Source: Natrinema marinum (GTDB lineage: Archaea > Halobacteriota > Halobacteria > Halobacteriales > Natrialbaceae). Taken from it: DNA of 64,000 nucleotides. The notes under the pieces are model-generated. The model saw only the letters and a list, made by a program, of their open reading frames with translations. It had not been told where the DNA came from and did not search any database. The position numbers and the translations under genes were made by a program. This document shows positions 35,746-44,882 of this stretch, piece by piece; position 1 is the stretch's first letter, and each line of letters opens with the position of its first letter. Location of the stretch: assembly GCF_024296685.1 (NCBI RefSeq), contig NZ_CP100763.1, positions 186,001 through 250,000 on the forward strand. The letters run 5' to 3'.

Positions 35746-36063
35746 AAGATCGGTATGAATGCGGACGACCGCGGTGGCCCGGCGTTCCGGCCGGGGGAAT
35801 CCCGGTTGCCTTCTCCACCCCGCGACCCGTCGAGCGACAGGTGTCCGGCGGTCCACTGCTCGCTTCCGCGCCTGATGGGCTGTCGCCGACTAACCACGAT
35901 GGGGCGTCCCTGCGGACGGCCATCGTGGACCGCTGTCCCCGACGGACGAGGCTTCTCTGTTGGCTCCCGGGGCCCCGGTCGGTCTGACCGGACGCCCGCG
36001 GGATTCGGTCCCCGCTAATGACCATAGCGCGGGTGACGAGCAGGGCCAAACTGCCCGACCTAG
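35746..36063 (-). ncRNA. ffs: signal recognition particle RNA (7S RNA)
   Basis: The minus strand carries the helix-8 signature CAGGCGCGGAAGCGAGCAG (35853-35874 region), matching the SRP consensus CAGG..CGGAAG..AGCAG, inside a long GC-rich rod, with GGGTGGAGAAGGCAACC nearby. The 5' AGGTCGG (36061-36055) pairs with the 3' CCGATCT (35753-35747), forming archaeal helix 1, which sets ends near 36063 and 35746 (~318 nt, the normal archaeal length). A TATA-like CCTTAAG (36089-36095) lies ~27 bp upstream, and TTT follows the 3' end. It targets secretory and membrane proteins with SRP19/SRP54. Confidence 0.93.
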
Positions 36064-36206
36064 TCCATTTCCAACTAGACGGGTAGAACTTAAGGGCCTT
36101 TCGTCTCCCGGATCGCACGACTGCACAGTAGTCTATCACGAGACAAGGGGCTCGAAACGGTTCGACCGTATCCGCAGAAGCCATTCGAGCCGGGACAAAC
36201 GGCTGA

Positions 36207-37493
36207 TCAGTTCGAGGCTTCCGATTCGTGGAGCGCGTGCAATCCCTTACTCGGGAAAAAGACTGTCTCGCCAACGACTGGCGCGAGCTTTTCGCCGCTC
36301 GAGCGCGTCGCGTCTGACTGATAGCCCCACAAGAACCCGCCGTCGCTCCCGTTGTACGCCTCCACCGTGTCCAGGCCGCTCACGTAGACGACGCCGTCGG
36401 CGATAACTGGTGGTCGGTTGCCGTAGGTTTCGGCCGTCCAGCGCTCCGAACCGGTTTCGGCCTCGAGCGCCGTAATCTGCCCCGAGTTCGTGACGTATAT
36501 CGTTCCGCCGGCCACTGCTGGCGATGTGACCGTTTCCAGTCCCCACCCCTGGCCACGTCCTTCGATGGGCTGACGCCAGCGCGGCGTTCCGTCCCGCTCG
36601 AGCGCGGCGACAGTCCCGTCGCCGACCGGGACGTAGATCGTGTCACCGACGATGGTCGGCGGCCCGGTGATCGTGTTCCCCAGATCCCGCGTCCACTGGA
36701 CGTCGCCATCGGCCGCCGATAGCGCGGTGAGCTCGATCCCGCCCTGGTAGACGGTTCCGTCGGCGACCGCAGGCGGCGTCGGAATGTACATCTCGCCGTC
36801 GGAAAGCCGAGCGGTCCAGCGCTCGCGGCCGGTCTCGAGGTCGATTGCCACGAGCGTCGGCGGGTCCGCGTACGTCGTGTTGATCGCGTACATCGTCCCG
36901 TCGGCGACTGCGAGTTCGGTAGCGAAGTCCCGAACGAGCTGCCAGCGTTCGGTTCCCGATTCGGTCTCGAGAGCGACGATCGAGGAGCCAATGGCCTGAA
37001 CGACCAAACCGTCGGCAACCAGTGTCGCACCGACGACGTTCGTCCCGGAATATGGATGCTCCCACTCGACCTCCCCGGTTGCACCGTCGAGGGCGTACAC
37101 GACTGACTCCACTCGCTCCTCACCCACGGCTTGCCCCTCCGCTACGTAGACCGTTCCCTCGACGATCGCCGGCGTTCCGATCTGATACGCAGGACCGGGA
37201 ACTCCGTTGCGGAACGTCCAGACGGCCTCAACGGCGTCGGTCGGGCCGGGACCGCCCGCATCGCCCACGTGTCGCGGTCCGTACTGATGCATCCGGTACG
37301 GATCGGACGCGGCGAGCGTTTCTCGAAATCGTTCGGTTGGGTCGGTCGAAGCGTCTTCGTCCGGTTCTTTCGATCTCCTCTTCCCCCCGAGTACGCCGAG
37401 ACACCCCGCCAGTCCGCTACCGAGGACTGCTCCTGTGGCGATCAGATCGCGGCGGTATCGGCCGTCGGTCGTCTGCTCCCTCCCCGAATCCAT
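36207..37493 (-). CDS. PQQ-type beta-propeller lipoprotein
   Basis: The 428-residue protein has a signal with lipobox 'GLAGC', then about seven to eight repeats of the form 'tPAIVEGTVYVAEG...VYALDGATGEVEWEH' ('ALDGATGEVEW', 'ALETESGTERWQL', 'AIDLETGRERWTA', 'ALEAETGSERWTA'). These are PQQ-like WD-type blades. No dehydrogenase active-site residues are obvious, so it is probably a structural or binding propeller on the cell surface. Upstream, GTAATATATAATTAC (about 37511-37525) is an AT-rich palindrome that may include the TATA box. Confidence 0.85.
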   Translation of the reverse strand: MDSGREQTTDGRYRRDLIATGAVLGSGLAGCLGVLGGKRRSKEPDEDASTDPTERFRETLAASDPYRMHQYGPRHVGDAGGPGPTDAVEAVWTFRNGVPGPAYQIGTPAIVEGTVYVAEGQAVGEERVESVVYALDGATGEVEWEHPYSGTNVVGATLVADGLVVQAIGSSIVALETESGTERWQLVRDFATELAVADGTMYAINTTYADPPTLVAIDLETGRERWTARLSDGEMYIPTPPAVADGTVYQGGIELTALSAADGDVQWTRDLGNTITGPPTIVGDTIYVPVGDGTVAALERDGTPRWRQPIEGRGQGWGLETVTSPAVAGGTIYVTNSGQITALEAETGSERWTAETYGNRPPVIADGVVYVSGLDTVEAYNGSDGGFLWGYQSDATRSSGEKLAPVVGETVFFPSKGLHALHESEASN

Positions 37494-37631
37494 CGTTTCG
37501 GTGTAGAAATGGTGGTAATATATAATTACGTGATGTCGGTGTACGGTTGCACTGCGGTTTCACACCGTGAGTATCGCCGAGCCAAACTGGACGCGGTCAC
37601 CTCGGGAAGGCGTCCCGTCTCGGGTCCCAAC

Positions 37632-40448
37632 TCACGCCCGCTCGAGAAACGGCGTATACATCCGGTGCGTGTTCGGGCAGCCGCCGAGCCAGGCGGTGCC
37701 AGCGTCGAACTCGCGGGCGTAGATCCGCCGAAGTCCGTCCTCGGTGCCGAGCGTGTCGCCGGTGTCCGTCCAGTCGGTGAGCCACGCCGGCGGCTCGACT
37801 TCGGCGTCGTAGGCGACGTAGACGGTGGCCGGAGCGCGTAGCGTGAGCCCGAGGAACGAGCGGCGCTCACCGTCGTGGTCTTCCCGTTCCGGCCGGACGC
37901 ACTCGAGACCGGCGTATTTGCCGGGAACGGTCGTGTACGCGGACTCGTCGTAGACGTAGAGCGGTTCGCCGCGCTCGAGGCGGCCCTGCTGGGAGATCGA
38001 TCCGCGACCGGAGGTGACGCGGGCGACGAGGCCGTCGGCGTCTGATCGCGGGTCGCCGCTGGCGTCCGCGCGGTAGCCGCCGACGATATCGAGATCCGGT
38101 CCGGCCGAGTCGGGGACGAGCTCCCCGCCGGCGCTGATGCCGTACTCTTCGTAGAGGGCTCGGTTGGACTCGCCGACGAGCGCGGCCGGCTCGGCGTCGG
38201 TCAGGTCGTCGAGGGCGTCCTCGCCCGGCTCGACGACGGCCAGATCCGCGTCGGTGGGATACGGTTCGAACGATCGCTCCTGTGCCGCGGTGTAGAGGCG
38301 CTCTCCCTCGAGCGTGACCGCCCCGTCGGGTCTGAACAGCGCGTACGGCCCCTCCTCGAGGTGTGTGCCCAGATGGACGCGCCCGCGACCGCCGTCGGCG
38401 AACGAACAGCCTTCGATCTCGATCCGCTGTGGCGGCGTCCACCTGCGATCCATCCCGTCGACGGTCTGGATGTCGAGCCAGTTGTTAAACGCCACGTCGC
38501 GGACCGGACACGTGCCGCGGGGCGGAGCCCGAACGCCGACCGTCCAGCCGGTGATCTCGCCGCTCTCGAGGCGGACGTTGATCGGCGCGTGATTGCGGTT
38601 TACCCCGACGCCGCGGGCGTCGCCGTCGCCGGCGATCAGGCGGACGTTTCGGAGAACGACGTTCGCGCTGTAGCGGATCGAGATCCCGTTCGCGCCGCCC
38701 TGCCCGCCGCCGCGGTTCGGGATGTAACGCGAGCCCCACTCGCTCGTGAGTCCACCGACGTTGTAGGCGGTAAAGCCCTCGACGACGCTGTACTCCGCGA
38801 CGCGATCGTGGTGGTTCCCGAACTGGTGACGAGAGATGTCGAGGCCGCCGCCGGAGGCGAAGACGGTGTTGTTCCGGAACGAGCGGAAGGCGACGAAACT
38901 CGAGGGGACTTTGCCGTCGTCGACGCGATCGGAGCGTTTCAACTCGGGTTGGCCGTCGACGTGCTCGAGCGGGAGGTTGGCGCGATTACCGATGACGCCG
39001 CCGATCTCGCCCGCCGGCACCGAGGCGTCGGGTTTGGCGCGGGTCCAGTAGACGAAGCCGAAGTGGCGGTGGCCGGCGGCGACGTTGTCCTCGACGGCGA
39101 CGGCGGGACCCTGAAACCAGAAGCCGTAGCCGCCGTGGCCGAAGTCGTCGATCGCGCCCTCGCTGTCCTCGTGGAACTGACGGTGGTCCGGCAGTCGGCC
39201 GGTCCCTCGAGACCGGAGCGCGAAGTTCCCCGCGAACCGACCCGTCTCGGCGCCGACCTCGGCGACGAACCCTGAGCCGAAGACGCGATGGGAGACGTTG
39301 TTCGTGAAATGGACGTAGCTGCGGTGATTGACGAACCCCCAGCCGGGACTGCCGCGGGCGACGCAGCCGGCGACGACCGCCGGCTCGCCGTCGGTATCGG
39401 TCCCGTTCCGGTGGAAGTGACAGGCGTACCGCGCCTTCGGGTTCGGCTCGACGCCTTTCGGCGGAACGCCGTTGTCGGGGTTCGTCACGGGCCGGGACTT
39501 GTCCGTCCGCCCGAGTTCGTGGAACTCGACGCCGCGAACGTCGACGTCTCCCGTCATGAACATGACGTGCCCTCTGCGGGGGATCTGCTCGGTCCCCGAC
39601 TCGAGTCGAATCGGCCGCTCGAGGTGTGCGACGTACGTTCGGAGATCCGTCCGCGGCGGGACGTGATCGTATTCGAGCGAGTCCTCGAGTTCGACGGTCG
39701 TCCCGTCGACGCCGGCGACGGTCACTCGCTCGTCCTCGTTCCGGTCGGGATTCACGCCGGCCACGACGAGAGTATCGCCGGAACGCCAGCCGGCCGGCGG
39801 TTCCGCGAGCCGGAGCGTCGACTCGCCGCGCCGTGGCGGCTCGGCCAGCGCCGTAAACGACGTCGTCTCCCCGCCGTGCATGCGGACGGTCGCGCCCTCG
39901 AGCGCGAGCAGCCCGCGGCTCAGGCGATCGCGATCCCAGTCCGTGTCGATGGGGCCGCGGTCGATGAACGTGATCGACGCCGACCCGCCGTCAGCGCCGC
40001 CCGCGACCGGTTCGTCGGCGGATCCGATCTCGAGTCGGCCGGTGCTCATCACGACGATGGTGTCGACGGCGAGTTCCGCCACTGCCGTCGGCTCGAACCG
40101 CAGCGTGCCATCGACGCGGATCGTCCGGAGCCGCGCATCGTCCTCGTGATCGACCGTGACCGTCGTCTCCGCCGGAACCTGGACGTTTGCGCCGTCGCCA
40201 GGACCGTCGCTCTCTTCCCACGTCGACGCCGCCGCCCATCGACCGCCTGTCGCTCGGTGGGTCACGTCGTCCTCGGAGACGAGCGCCGCGGCACTGGCCG
40301 CGTGAGCGGCCTCGCCACCGAGCCGATCGCGGTAGAGAACGCCCGTTCCGACCGCCCCCGTGCCGACGGCTCCGAGGCCGATCCCCTTCAGTAGCGTTCG
40401 CCTGTCGGTCGCGTCAGTCGCATCTGGCGCGTCGTCTCCGCCGGTCAT
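37632..40448 (-). CDS. G8-domain/right-handed beta-helix protein, CEMIP/TMEM2-like
   Basis: 938 residues from ATG 40448 (MTGGDDAPDA). Tat-type signal 'DRRTLLKGIGLGAVGTG'. Residues ~55-180 look like a G8 domain ('GGRWAAASTWEESDGPGDGA'... 'VDGTLRFEP'...). Residues ~280-700 form a parallel beta-helix with 'YACHFHRNGTD', 'NNVSHRVFGSGFVAE' and 'GHRHFGFVYWTRAKP', similar to CEMIP/TMEM2 and bacterial relatives. The last ~90 residues ('TVYVAYDAEVEPPAWLTDW'...'AWLGG') match a C-terminal domain common after beta-helix lyases. Secreted; it probably acts on a polysaccharide. The shared upstream motif suggests coregulation with the solute-binding genes. Confidence 0.8.
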   Translation of the reverse strand: MTGGDDAPDATDATDRRTLLKGIGLGAVGTGAVGTGVLYRDRLGGEAAHAASAAALVSEDDVTHRATGGRWAAASTWEESDGPGDGANVQVPAETTVTVDHEDDARLRTIRVDGTLRFEPTAVAELAVDTIVVMSTGRLEIGSADEPVAGGADGGSASITFIDRGPIDTDWDRDRLSRGLLALEGATVRMHGGETTSFTALAEPPRRGESTLRLAEPPAGWRSGDTLVVAGVNPDRNEDERVTVAGVDGTTVELEDSLEYDHVPPRTDLRTYVAHLERPIRLESGTEQIPRRGHVMFMTGDVDVRGVEFHELGRTDKSRPVTNPDNGVPPKGVEPNPKARYACHFHRNGTDTDGEPAVVAGCVARGSPGWGFVNHRSYVHFTNNVSHRVFGSGFVAEVGAETGRFAGNFALRSRGTGRLPDHRQFHEDSEGAIDDFGHGGYGFWFQGPAVAVEDNVAAGHRHFGFVYWTRAKPDASVPAGEIGGVIGNRANLPLEHVDGQPELKRSDRVDDGKVPSSFVAFRSFRNNTVFASGGGLDISRHQFGNHHDRVAEYSVVEGFTAYNVGGLTSEWGSRYIPNRGGGQGGANGISIRYSANVVLRNVRLIAGDGDARGVGVNRNHAPINVRLESGEITGWTVGVRAPPRGTCPVRDVAFNNWLDIQTVDGMDRRWTPPQRIEIEGCSFADGGRGRVHLGTHLEEGPYALFRPDGAVTLEGERLYTAAQERSFEPYPTDADLAVVEPGEDALDDLTDAEPAALVGESNRALYEEYGISAGGELVPDSAGPDLDIVGGYRADASGDPRSDADGLVARVTSGRGSISQQGRLERGEPLYVYDESAYTTVPGKYAGLECVRPEREDHDGERRSFLGLTLRAPATVYVAYDAEVEPPAWLTDWTDTGDTLGTEDGLRRIYAREFDAGTAWLGGCPNTHRMYTPFLERA

Positions 40449-40481
40449 GCTAATCGACGCCTTTCGTTCGTGATCGAACCC

Positions 40482-40497
40482 TCTTAATACTGTGCTC
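40482..40497 (-). promoter_or_regulatory. promoter and conserved upstream motif of the G8 gene
   Basis: The minus strand reads GAGCACAGTATTAAG: TATTAAG serves as TATA about 35 bp before ATG 40448, and GAGCACAGTATT matches the element before the two solute-binding genes. Confidence 0.5.
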
Positions 40498-40719
40498 GAT
40501 CGAGGCACACCGGCGACGGATCGCCGGCCGACCCGATGTCTGGACCGGCAGTGGCGCTATCGTGTGGGACGCGCGTCGAACTGGCCGAGCCTATCCATTC
40601 CTCGAGTTCGACGTGGCTCGTCATCATCGCGATCTCTCGCCGAAATCCGCGAGGTGCGGTCGCTACCGACGCGCCGAGCGAGGAAAAGGCCCATTAGTTC
40701 CCCGACACATCCTTCCGTC

Positions 40720-41022
40720 ATGGGACTCGGCAGCACCGCAAAGAAGATTCAGACGCTCTCGGATCGGGCCGAGGCGATGTACAAGCAAGTACAGAAGCTC
40801 CAGCAGCGGATCACGGGGCTCGAGGAGAAGACGGACGAGACGAACGAAACGGTCGCGCGGTTGGACCACCAGCTCACCGAGCAGCGCGCGCTCTTGCTCG
40901 CGATCGCCGAGGAGCAGGGGCTCAACGGCGAGGAAATCCTCGCCGAAGCGGCGATCGACGACGTCGACGCCGACGAGTCGAGCCCGGCCGAGGCGGCCGT
41001 CGGCGAGACGACGAGCGAGTAG
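40720..41022 (+). CDS. coiled-coil protein, DUF5798 family
   Basis: The 100-residue protein from ATG 40720 (MGLGSTAKKIQTLSDRAEAM) is a long heptad-like helix ('QKLQQRITGLEEKTDETNE', 'VARLDHQLTEQRALLLAIAE') with an acidic tail. The start matches the haloarchaeal DUF5798 pattern. The frame is open upstream, but those residues are low-quality. Function unknown. Confidence 0.82.
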   Translation: MGLGSTAKKIQTLSDRAEAMYKQVQKLQQRITGLEEKTDETNETVARLDHQLTEQRALLLAIAEEQGLNGEEILAEAAIDDVDADESSPAEAAVGETTSE

Positions 41023-41196
41023 CCCCGCACTCGGCCGCCGGCTCGACCGGATCGGGACAAGACCCAACAGCGGCGGTCCCTTTTTCGACACGGTGGCGAC
41101 TCCCCACGAGCCGGTCGTCACGATCGTCCTCGACTCGAGCGAGCGATACCGCTCCAAGGGGACCGCTCGAAGAGTGAACGGTGTAAGCGGGCCGGC

Positions 41197-41607
41197 TCAG
41201 GCCGCCAGTCGCCGGTGCTGCACTTTCATGCACCGATCCTGCACCACCTGTTTTCCCCCGGTTTCCGCGCGGGCGGCCGCCTCGTCGTCGCGAATACCCT
41301 GCTGGGTCCAGATGACCTTCACGTCGTCGCGCTCGAGGGCCGCGTCGACGATCTCGCCGACCTCCTCGCTGGGGCGGAAGATACAGACGACGTCGATCTC
41401 GTCGTCGACGTCCGAAAGCGAGTCGTGGACCTCACGGCCGAATATCTCGTCGGCGTAGGGATTGACCGGAATCACGTCGTAGCCGTGTTCGAGCAGGTAC
41501 TTCGGGACGTCGTGGGCCGCCTTCCCCGGCGTACTCGAACAGCCGACGACGGCGATCGTCTCGTAGTCGAGAATTGCCTCGAGTTCGTCTGTGGAGTCGA
41601 CAGGCAT
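41197..41607 (-). CDS. CoA-binding Rossmann-domain protein
   Basis: 136 residues from ATG 41607 (MPVDSTDELEAIL). 'IAVVGCSSTPGKAAHDVPKY' and 'VIPVNPYADEIFG' are the CoA-binding domain motifs of the succinyl-CoA-synthetase-alpha-like family (YccU). 'VIWTQQGIRDDEAAARA' completes it. It may bind CoA as a sensor or in metabolite acylation. Downstream of an ATPase gene on the same strand. Confidence 0.9.
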   Translation of the reverse strand: MPVDSTDELEAILDYETIAVVGCSSTPGKAAHDVPKYLLEHGYDVIPVNPYADEIFGREVHDSLSDVDDEIDVVCIFRPSEEVGEIVDAALERDDVKVIWTQQGIRDDEAAARAETGGKQVVQDRCMKVQHRRLAA

Positions 41608-41681
41608 ACACGCTGGTACGCGCTCGAGTAGTAAAACGTCTCGTGGTACGGTGACGCTGGCGACGAGAGCCAAGCGACGGA

Positions 41682-42314
41682 CTACGTCGAGAAGCCGGCC
41701 GTCCGAATCTCGGGCTCCTCACCGTCGGTCGCTTCCTCGAGTTCGAGGACGCCGTCGAACAGCTGTTTGAGCGTGTTCATCGTCTGATCGTCGTGGGCCG
41801 TCGAGTCGATGACGTAGACGCCCATGGCGTCGGCGCTTTGAATCCGTCCCGTGAAAACGTGGAGGAACCGGAAGACGGTCTGTAGGTCGGAGTACATCAA
41901 AAGCGTCGAGACCGAGTGCAAGAGCACGCGGTTCTCGGTGAGCCCGCGGCCCTCGTAAAACTCCTGGAGGAACTCCGAGAGTTTAATCCCGATGCCAGTC
42001 ATGTCGACGGGCGAGGAGGCGTACTTGATCCGCGGATCGTCGTCGATGGTCCCGATACCGCGCTGTTTGGTCACGCAGTCGACGACGCCGATGTCCGGTT
42101 CGGCGCCCTCGCTGAGGTGACCGTCGAAGCTCTCGAGGACCTTGTCGGCGCTGTCTTTCGTGGTGACGACGATCGACCCGTCACCGCGATTCGCACCGCT
42201 CGCGAGGATATCGAAGGCGATCCGTCGTTTCCCCGTCAGTGGCGGGCCCGCGATGAGCACGTTCGCCCCCGGATCGATCTCGACGCCCGGAAGGACATCT
42301 GCAAGGTCATACAT
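41682..42314 (-). CDS. RecA/KaiC-like ATPase, haloarchaeal DUF7504 type
   Basis: The 210-residue protein has P-loop 'LIAGPPLTGKRRIAFDIL' and the Walker-B-like 'RVLLHSVSTLLMYSD', the layout of RAD55/KaiC-like gas-vesicle/halocyanin-linked ATPases in haloarchaea. The C-terminus is acidic. No DNA-binding domain. TATA-like TTATAGTACTTTTG lies upstream at about 42408-42421. Confidence 0.8.
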   Translation of the reverse strand: MYDLADVLPGVEIDPGANVLIAGPPLTGKRRIAFDILASGANRGDGSIVVTTKDSADKVLESFDGHLSEGAEPDIGVVDCVTKQRGIGTIDDDPRIKYASSPVDMTGIGIKLSEFLQEFYEGRGLTENRVLLHSVSTLLMYSDLQTVFRFLHVFTGRIQSADAMGVYVIDSTAHDDQTMNTLKQLFDGVLELEEATDGEEPEIRTAGFST

Positions 42315-42487
42315 ACCAGATACTCACATCCACCGCCGCCGCGACGACCGTTACTGGTACCGCCCACTCCAGCGTCCGGCGTGTTGTATGGAAATACGTG
42401 AAGCGGCTTATAGTACTTTTGATTAGAAAACACGTTGGAGACTGCTGTCCACTCAGTGACCCGACTAGTAACGGTCCCGCGCGCGGG

Positions 42488-43351
42488 CTATCCCACCGCC
42501 GGGAACTCGAGGGCGGCGCGGCCGACGATAAACGCCAGCGCGGCGAGGAACATGCCGTACTTGAGCCGCGACTGGCCGGCCGTCGGATCGCGGAAGCTCT
42601 CGTAGGCGGCCGCGAGCATGACCGCGTCGGCCGGGGCGACGACCAGTAGATAGGCGACCCCGAAATACCCGCGAACGTACGGCAGCGGGCTCGCGACCAC
42701 GGCCGCCACGAGGAGGACGGCGGCGACGGCCAGCGCCCGGCGTTGGCCGATCGCGATCGGCAACGTGTTCAGCCCCTCCTCTCGGTCGCCCTCGATGTCC
42801 TCGACATCTTTGACGATCTCGCGGGTCAGCGTCGCGACCGCCGCGAGAACGAACAGGACGATCGCCGGCACCAGCTCCCCGGCACCGCCGACGGCCGCGG
42901 CTCCGAAGAGGAACGTGCTTCCGACCAGATAGGCGACGAGGGCGTTGCCGAGCCCCGGCAGCCCCTTGAACACCTCGGTGTAGGCCACCAGCGCGAGGAG
43001 GTTGATTCCGGCGATCGCCAGCGCGAGCCGCGGGAGCGTCAGCGCGAACGTGACCGCGCCGACGAAGAGCACGACGCTGAAACCGAGCGCGCCGCGCGGA
43101 CTCACCGCACCGCGCGGAATCGCCCTCCCGGGCTGATTGACCCGATCGATCTCCCGGTCGAAGTAGTCGTTGATCGCGTTCCCCGCACCGACCGCGAGGC
43201 CCGTCGCCGCGACCGCCGCGGCCACCGCGAGCGGGTCACCGGTCACGCCGCCGGCGACGAACGCCCCGATGAAGGTCAGCACGCTCGAGGCGGCCACGTT
43301 CACCGGCCGGGTCAACTCGAGCAACCCGCGAACCGTCTCCCCCGCTGTCAT
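42488..43351 (-). CDS. digeranylgeranylglyceryl phosphate (DGGGP) synthase, UbiA family
   Basis: The 287-residue protein has about eight TM helices, with both Asp-rich prenyl-diphosphate motifs: 'NAINDYFDREIDRVNQPGR' and 'DVEDIEGDREEGLNTLPI'. This is the archaeal UbiA-type enzyme that adds the second geranylgeranyl group in membrane ether lipid synthesis. It is the only pathway gene in the window. Confidence 0.92.
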   Translation of the reverse strand: MTAGETVRGLLELTRPVNVAASSVLTFIGAFVAGGVTGDPLAVAAAVAATGLAVGAGNAINDYFDREIDRVNQPGRAIPRGAVSPRGALGFSVVLFVGAVTFALTLPRLALAIAGINLLALVAYTEVFKGLPGLGNALVAYLVGSTFLFGAAAVGGAGELVPAIVLFVLAAVATLTREIVKDVEDIEGDREEGLNTLPIAIGQRRALAVAAVLLVAAVVASPLPYVRGYFGVAYLLVVAPADAVMLAAAYESFRDPTAGQSRLKYGMFLAALAFIVGRAALEFPAVG

Positions 43352-43486
43352 AGGGGGGAGTGGTCAGGCGGCCCGGTTAAACGGTGCGGTCCGCAGCCGC
43401 CAGTTCGCTCGCAGACGCGGCAGAGACGAACTCGAAAACGAAAGAATCGAAGCCGGGCGTCCGATCCCCGCGACCGGGTCTGCGGC

Positions 43487-43669
43487 TCAGCGCCACTGCT
43501 CGAGGTCACAGAGCGCGTCGCCCTCGACCTCGAGCCACTTGGTCATCTGCTCGTCGCCGCTCGCGTTGGCTGGCACGGCGGTCCAGACCTGCTCGTCGTC
43601 GGTGAGCAACTCGAGCGGCGTCGCGCCGGACTGCGCCTCGTCGGGGATGGGGGCCTCGTTCATCGTCAT
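43487..43669 (-). CDS. small DUF7511-like protein
   Basis: About 60 residues from ATG 43669 (MTMNEAPIP; ATG 43663 also possible). The body 'VWTAVPANASGDEQMTKWLE' and end 'ALCDLEQWR' match a haloarchaeal family I know as DUF7511. Function unknown. Confidence 0.7.
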   Translation of the reverse strand: MTMNEAPIPDEAQSGATPLELLTDDEQVWTAVPANASGDEQMTKWLEVEGDALCDLEQWR

Positions 43670-43818
43670 AGCACGGATAGATATTGGCACTCCATACCAA
43701 AGACTCCTCGCGGTGATTGTCACCGACTGAAAATTGCTGGGATGCGAGCGTGTCTATCCTTGTCGAAACCGTTGAAAATCGAGTGACTTATACGGACCCA
43801 TCGGGAAGAAAACGATGC

Positions 43819-43893
43819 GGGCGCTTAGCTCAGTCTGGACAGAGTACTTGGCTTCGGACCAAGCTGCCGTGGGTTCAAATCCTGCAGCGCCCA
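43819..43893 (+). tRNA. tRNA-Arg(TCG)
   Basis: A 75-nt cloverleaf: acceptor GGGCGCT pairs with AGCGCCC, the anticodon arm CTTGG-CTTCGGA-CCAAG gives anticodon TCG, and the T arm has GGTTCAAATCC. No intron, CCA not encoded. A TATA-like CTTATACG lies about 27 bp upstream. Confidence 0.96.
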
Positions 43894-44047
43894 TGATTCT
43901 TCCGCGAGCAACGTGAGCGGAGAATCATCTCCGCGAAGGATTGCTCCGTGTACTCGAGACTCGAAGGCGGCGCCAACGCTGACTGCGGGGCTTGCCAGTT
44001 AGGAACACGCACGTGGCGCGCTCCTCGGCGTCGAACCGGATCGGCCG

Positions 44048-44701
44048 TTACGCGTCGGGGGACTCGTTGATGATGACGACGGCTTCGCCGTCGATGACCG
44101 GCTCGTCGTCTTCACTGAAGACCCGGGTGTGGAGCCGGTAGCGGTCGCTGCCGAGGGCTTCGATGATTTCACACTCGGCGGTGACCGTCTCGCCGATTCG
44201 GACCGGCCCGGTGAACTCGAGGTCCTGGGAGAGGTAGACCGTCACGCCCGGAAATCTTGCCAGTGCAGCACTGATCGTGCCGGCGACGAGGGTGCCGTGG
44301 GCGATCCGGCCGCCGAACTGGGTGTCTTCGGCGAACGCCGACTCGAGGTGGAGCCGATTGGTGTCGCCGGAGACCTGCGCGAACGCGGTCACGTCCGCGT
44401 CCGCGATCGGCTTGCTGAACCGGACGTAGTCGCCGACGCCGAGCGATTCGTACTCGTCCGTCGAGCGCTCGACGATCCAGGTTTCGTCGCCGAACGCGAC
44501 TTCGGGGACCGACTCTGTGGTCGTCGCCGGTTCCGACTGAGACGGTGCCGGCTCTCCGCTCGAGGAGGTGAGTCCCATCGCCGCGAGGAGGGCGTTGTTC
44601 GCCTCGAGATAGCTATTGAAGACGTGTTTCGAGACGCTCGTCCAGTTGGCAGTTGCTGGCGGGGAGTCGACGCTGTCAGTGTCCGGGCATTGGCTACTCA
44701 T
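44048..44701 (-). CDS. phaJ: MaoC-family (R)-enoyl-CoA hydratase
   Basis: 217 residues from ATG 44701 (MSSQCPDTD). The N-terminal ~75 residues are Ser/Thr-rich with a helix 'WTSVSKHVFNSYLEANNALL'; the C-terminal hot-dog domain has 'FAQVSGDTNRLHLESAFA' and 'FGGRIAHGTL', with the catalytic Asp/His pair of R-specific hydratases. It is similar to haloarchaeal PhaJ, which feeds beta-oxidation intermediates to PHA synthesis. The role is inferred; the PhaB-like reductase at 59976 is far away. Confidence 0.8.
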   Translation of the reverse strand: MSSQCPDTDSVDSPPATANWTSVSKHVFNSYLEANNALLAAMGLTSSSGEPAPSQSEPATTTESVPEVAFGDETWIVERSTDEYESLGVGDYVRFSKPIADADVTAFAQVSGDTNRLHLESAFAEDTQFGGRIAHGTLVAGTISAALARFPGVTVYLSQDLEFTGPVRIGETVTAECEIIEALGSDRYRLHTRVFSEDDEPVIDGEAVVIINESPDA

Positions 44702-44882
44702 AGTGGTGCGGGGATGATCCGACGAAGGTACTGGGTCCACCTCAGTATAGGGTGGTTACTGTCTTTGAGGTGTCGCCAAATTACATTGGACCGTTGACAG
44801 CGACAGTCTCGCGGATAACAGATTGACACGTTTCGAACTGAACTGATACGTCGGGGCGGGTACCGAATGGAGCCCGATTTCG

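Noticed and set aside
35579-36274. Minus-strand 231-codon ORF
   Set aside because: It is the SRP RNA read as protein; the structure and helix-8 signature explain the sequence.
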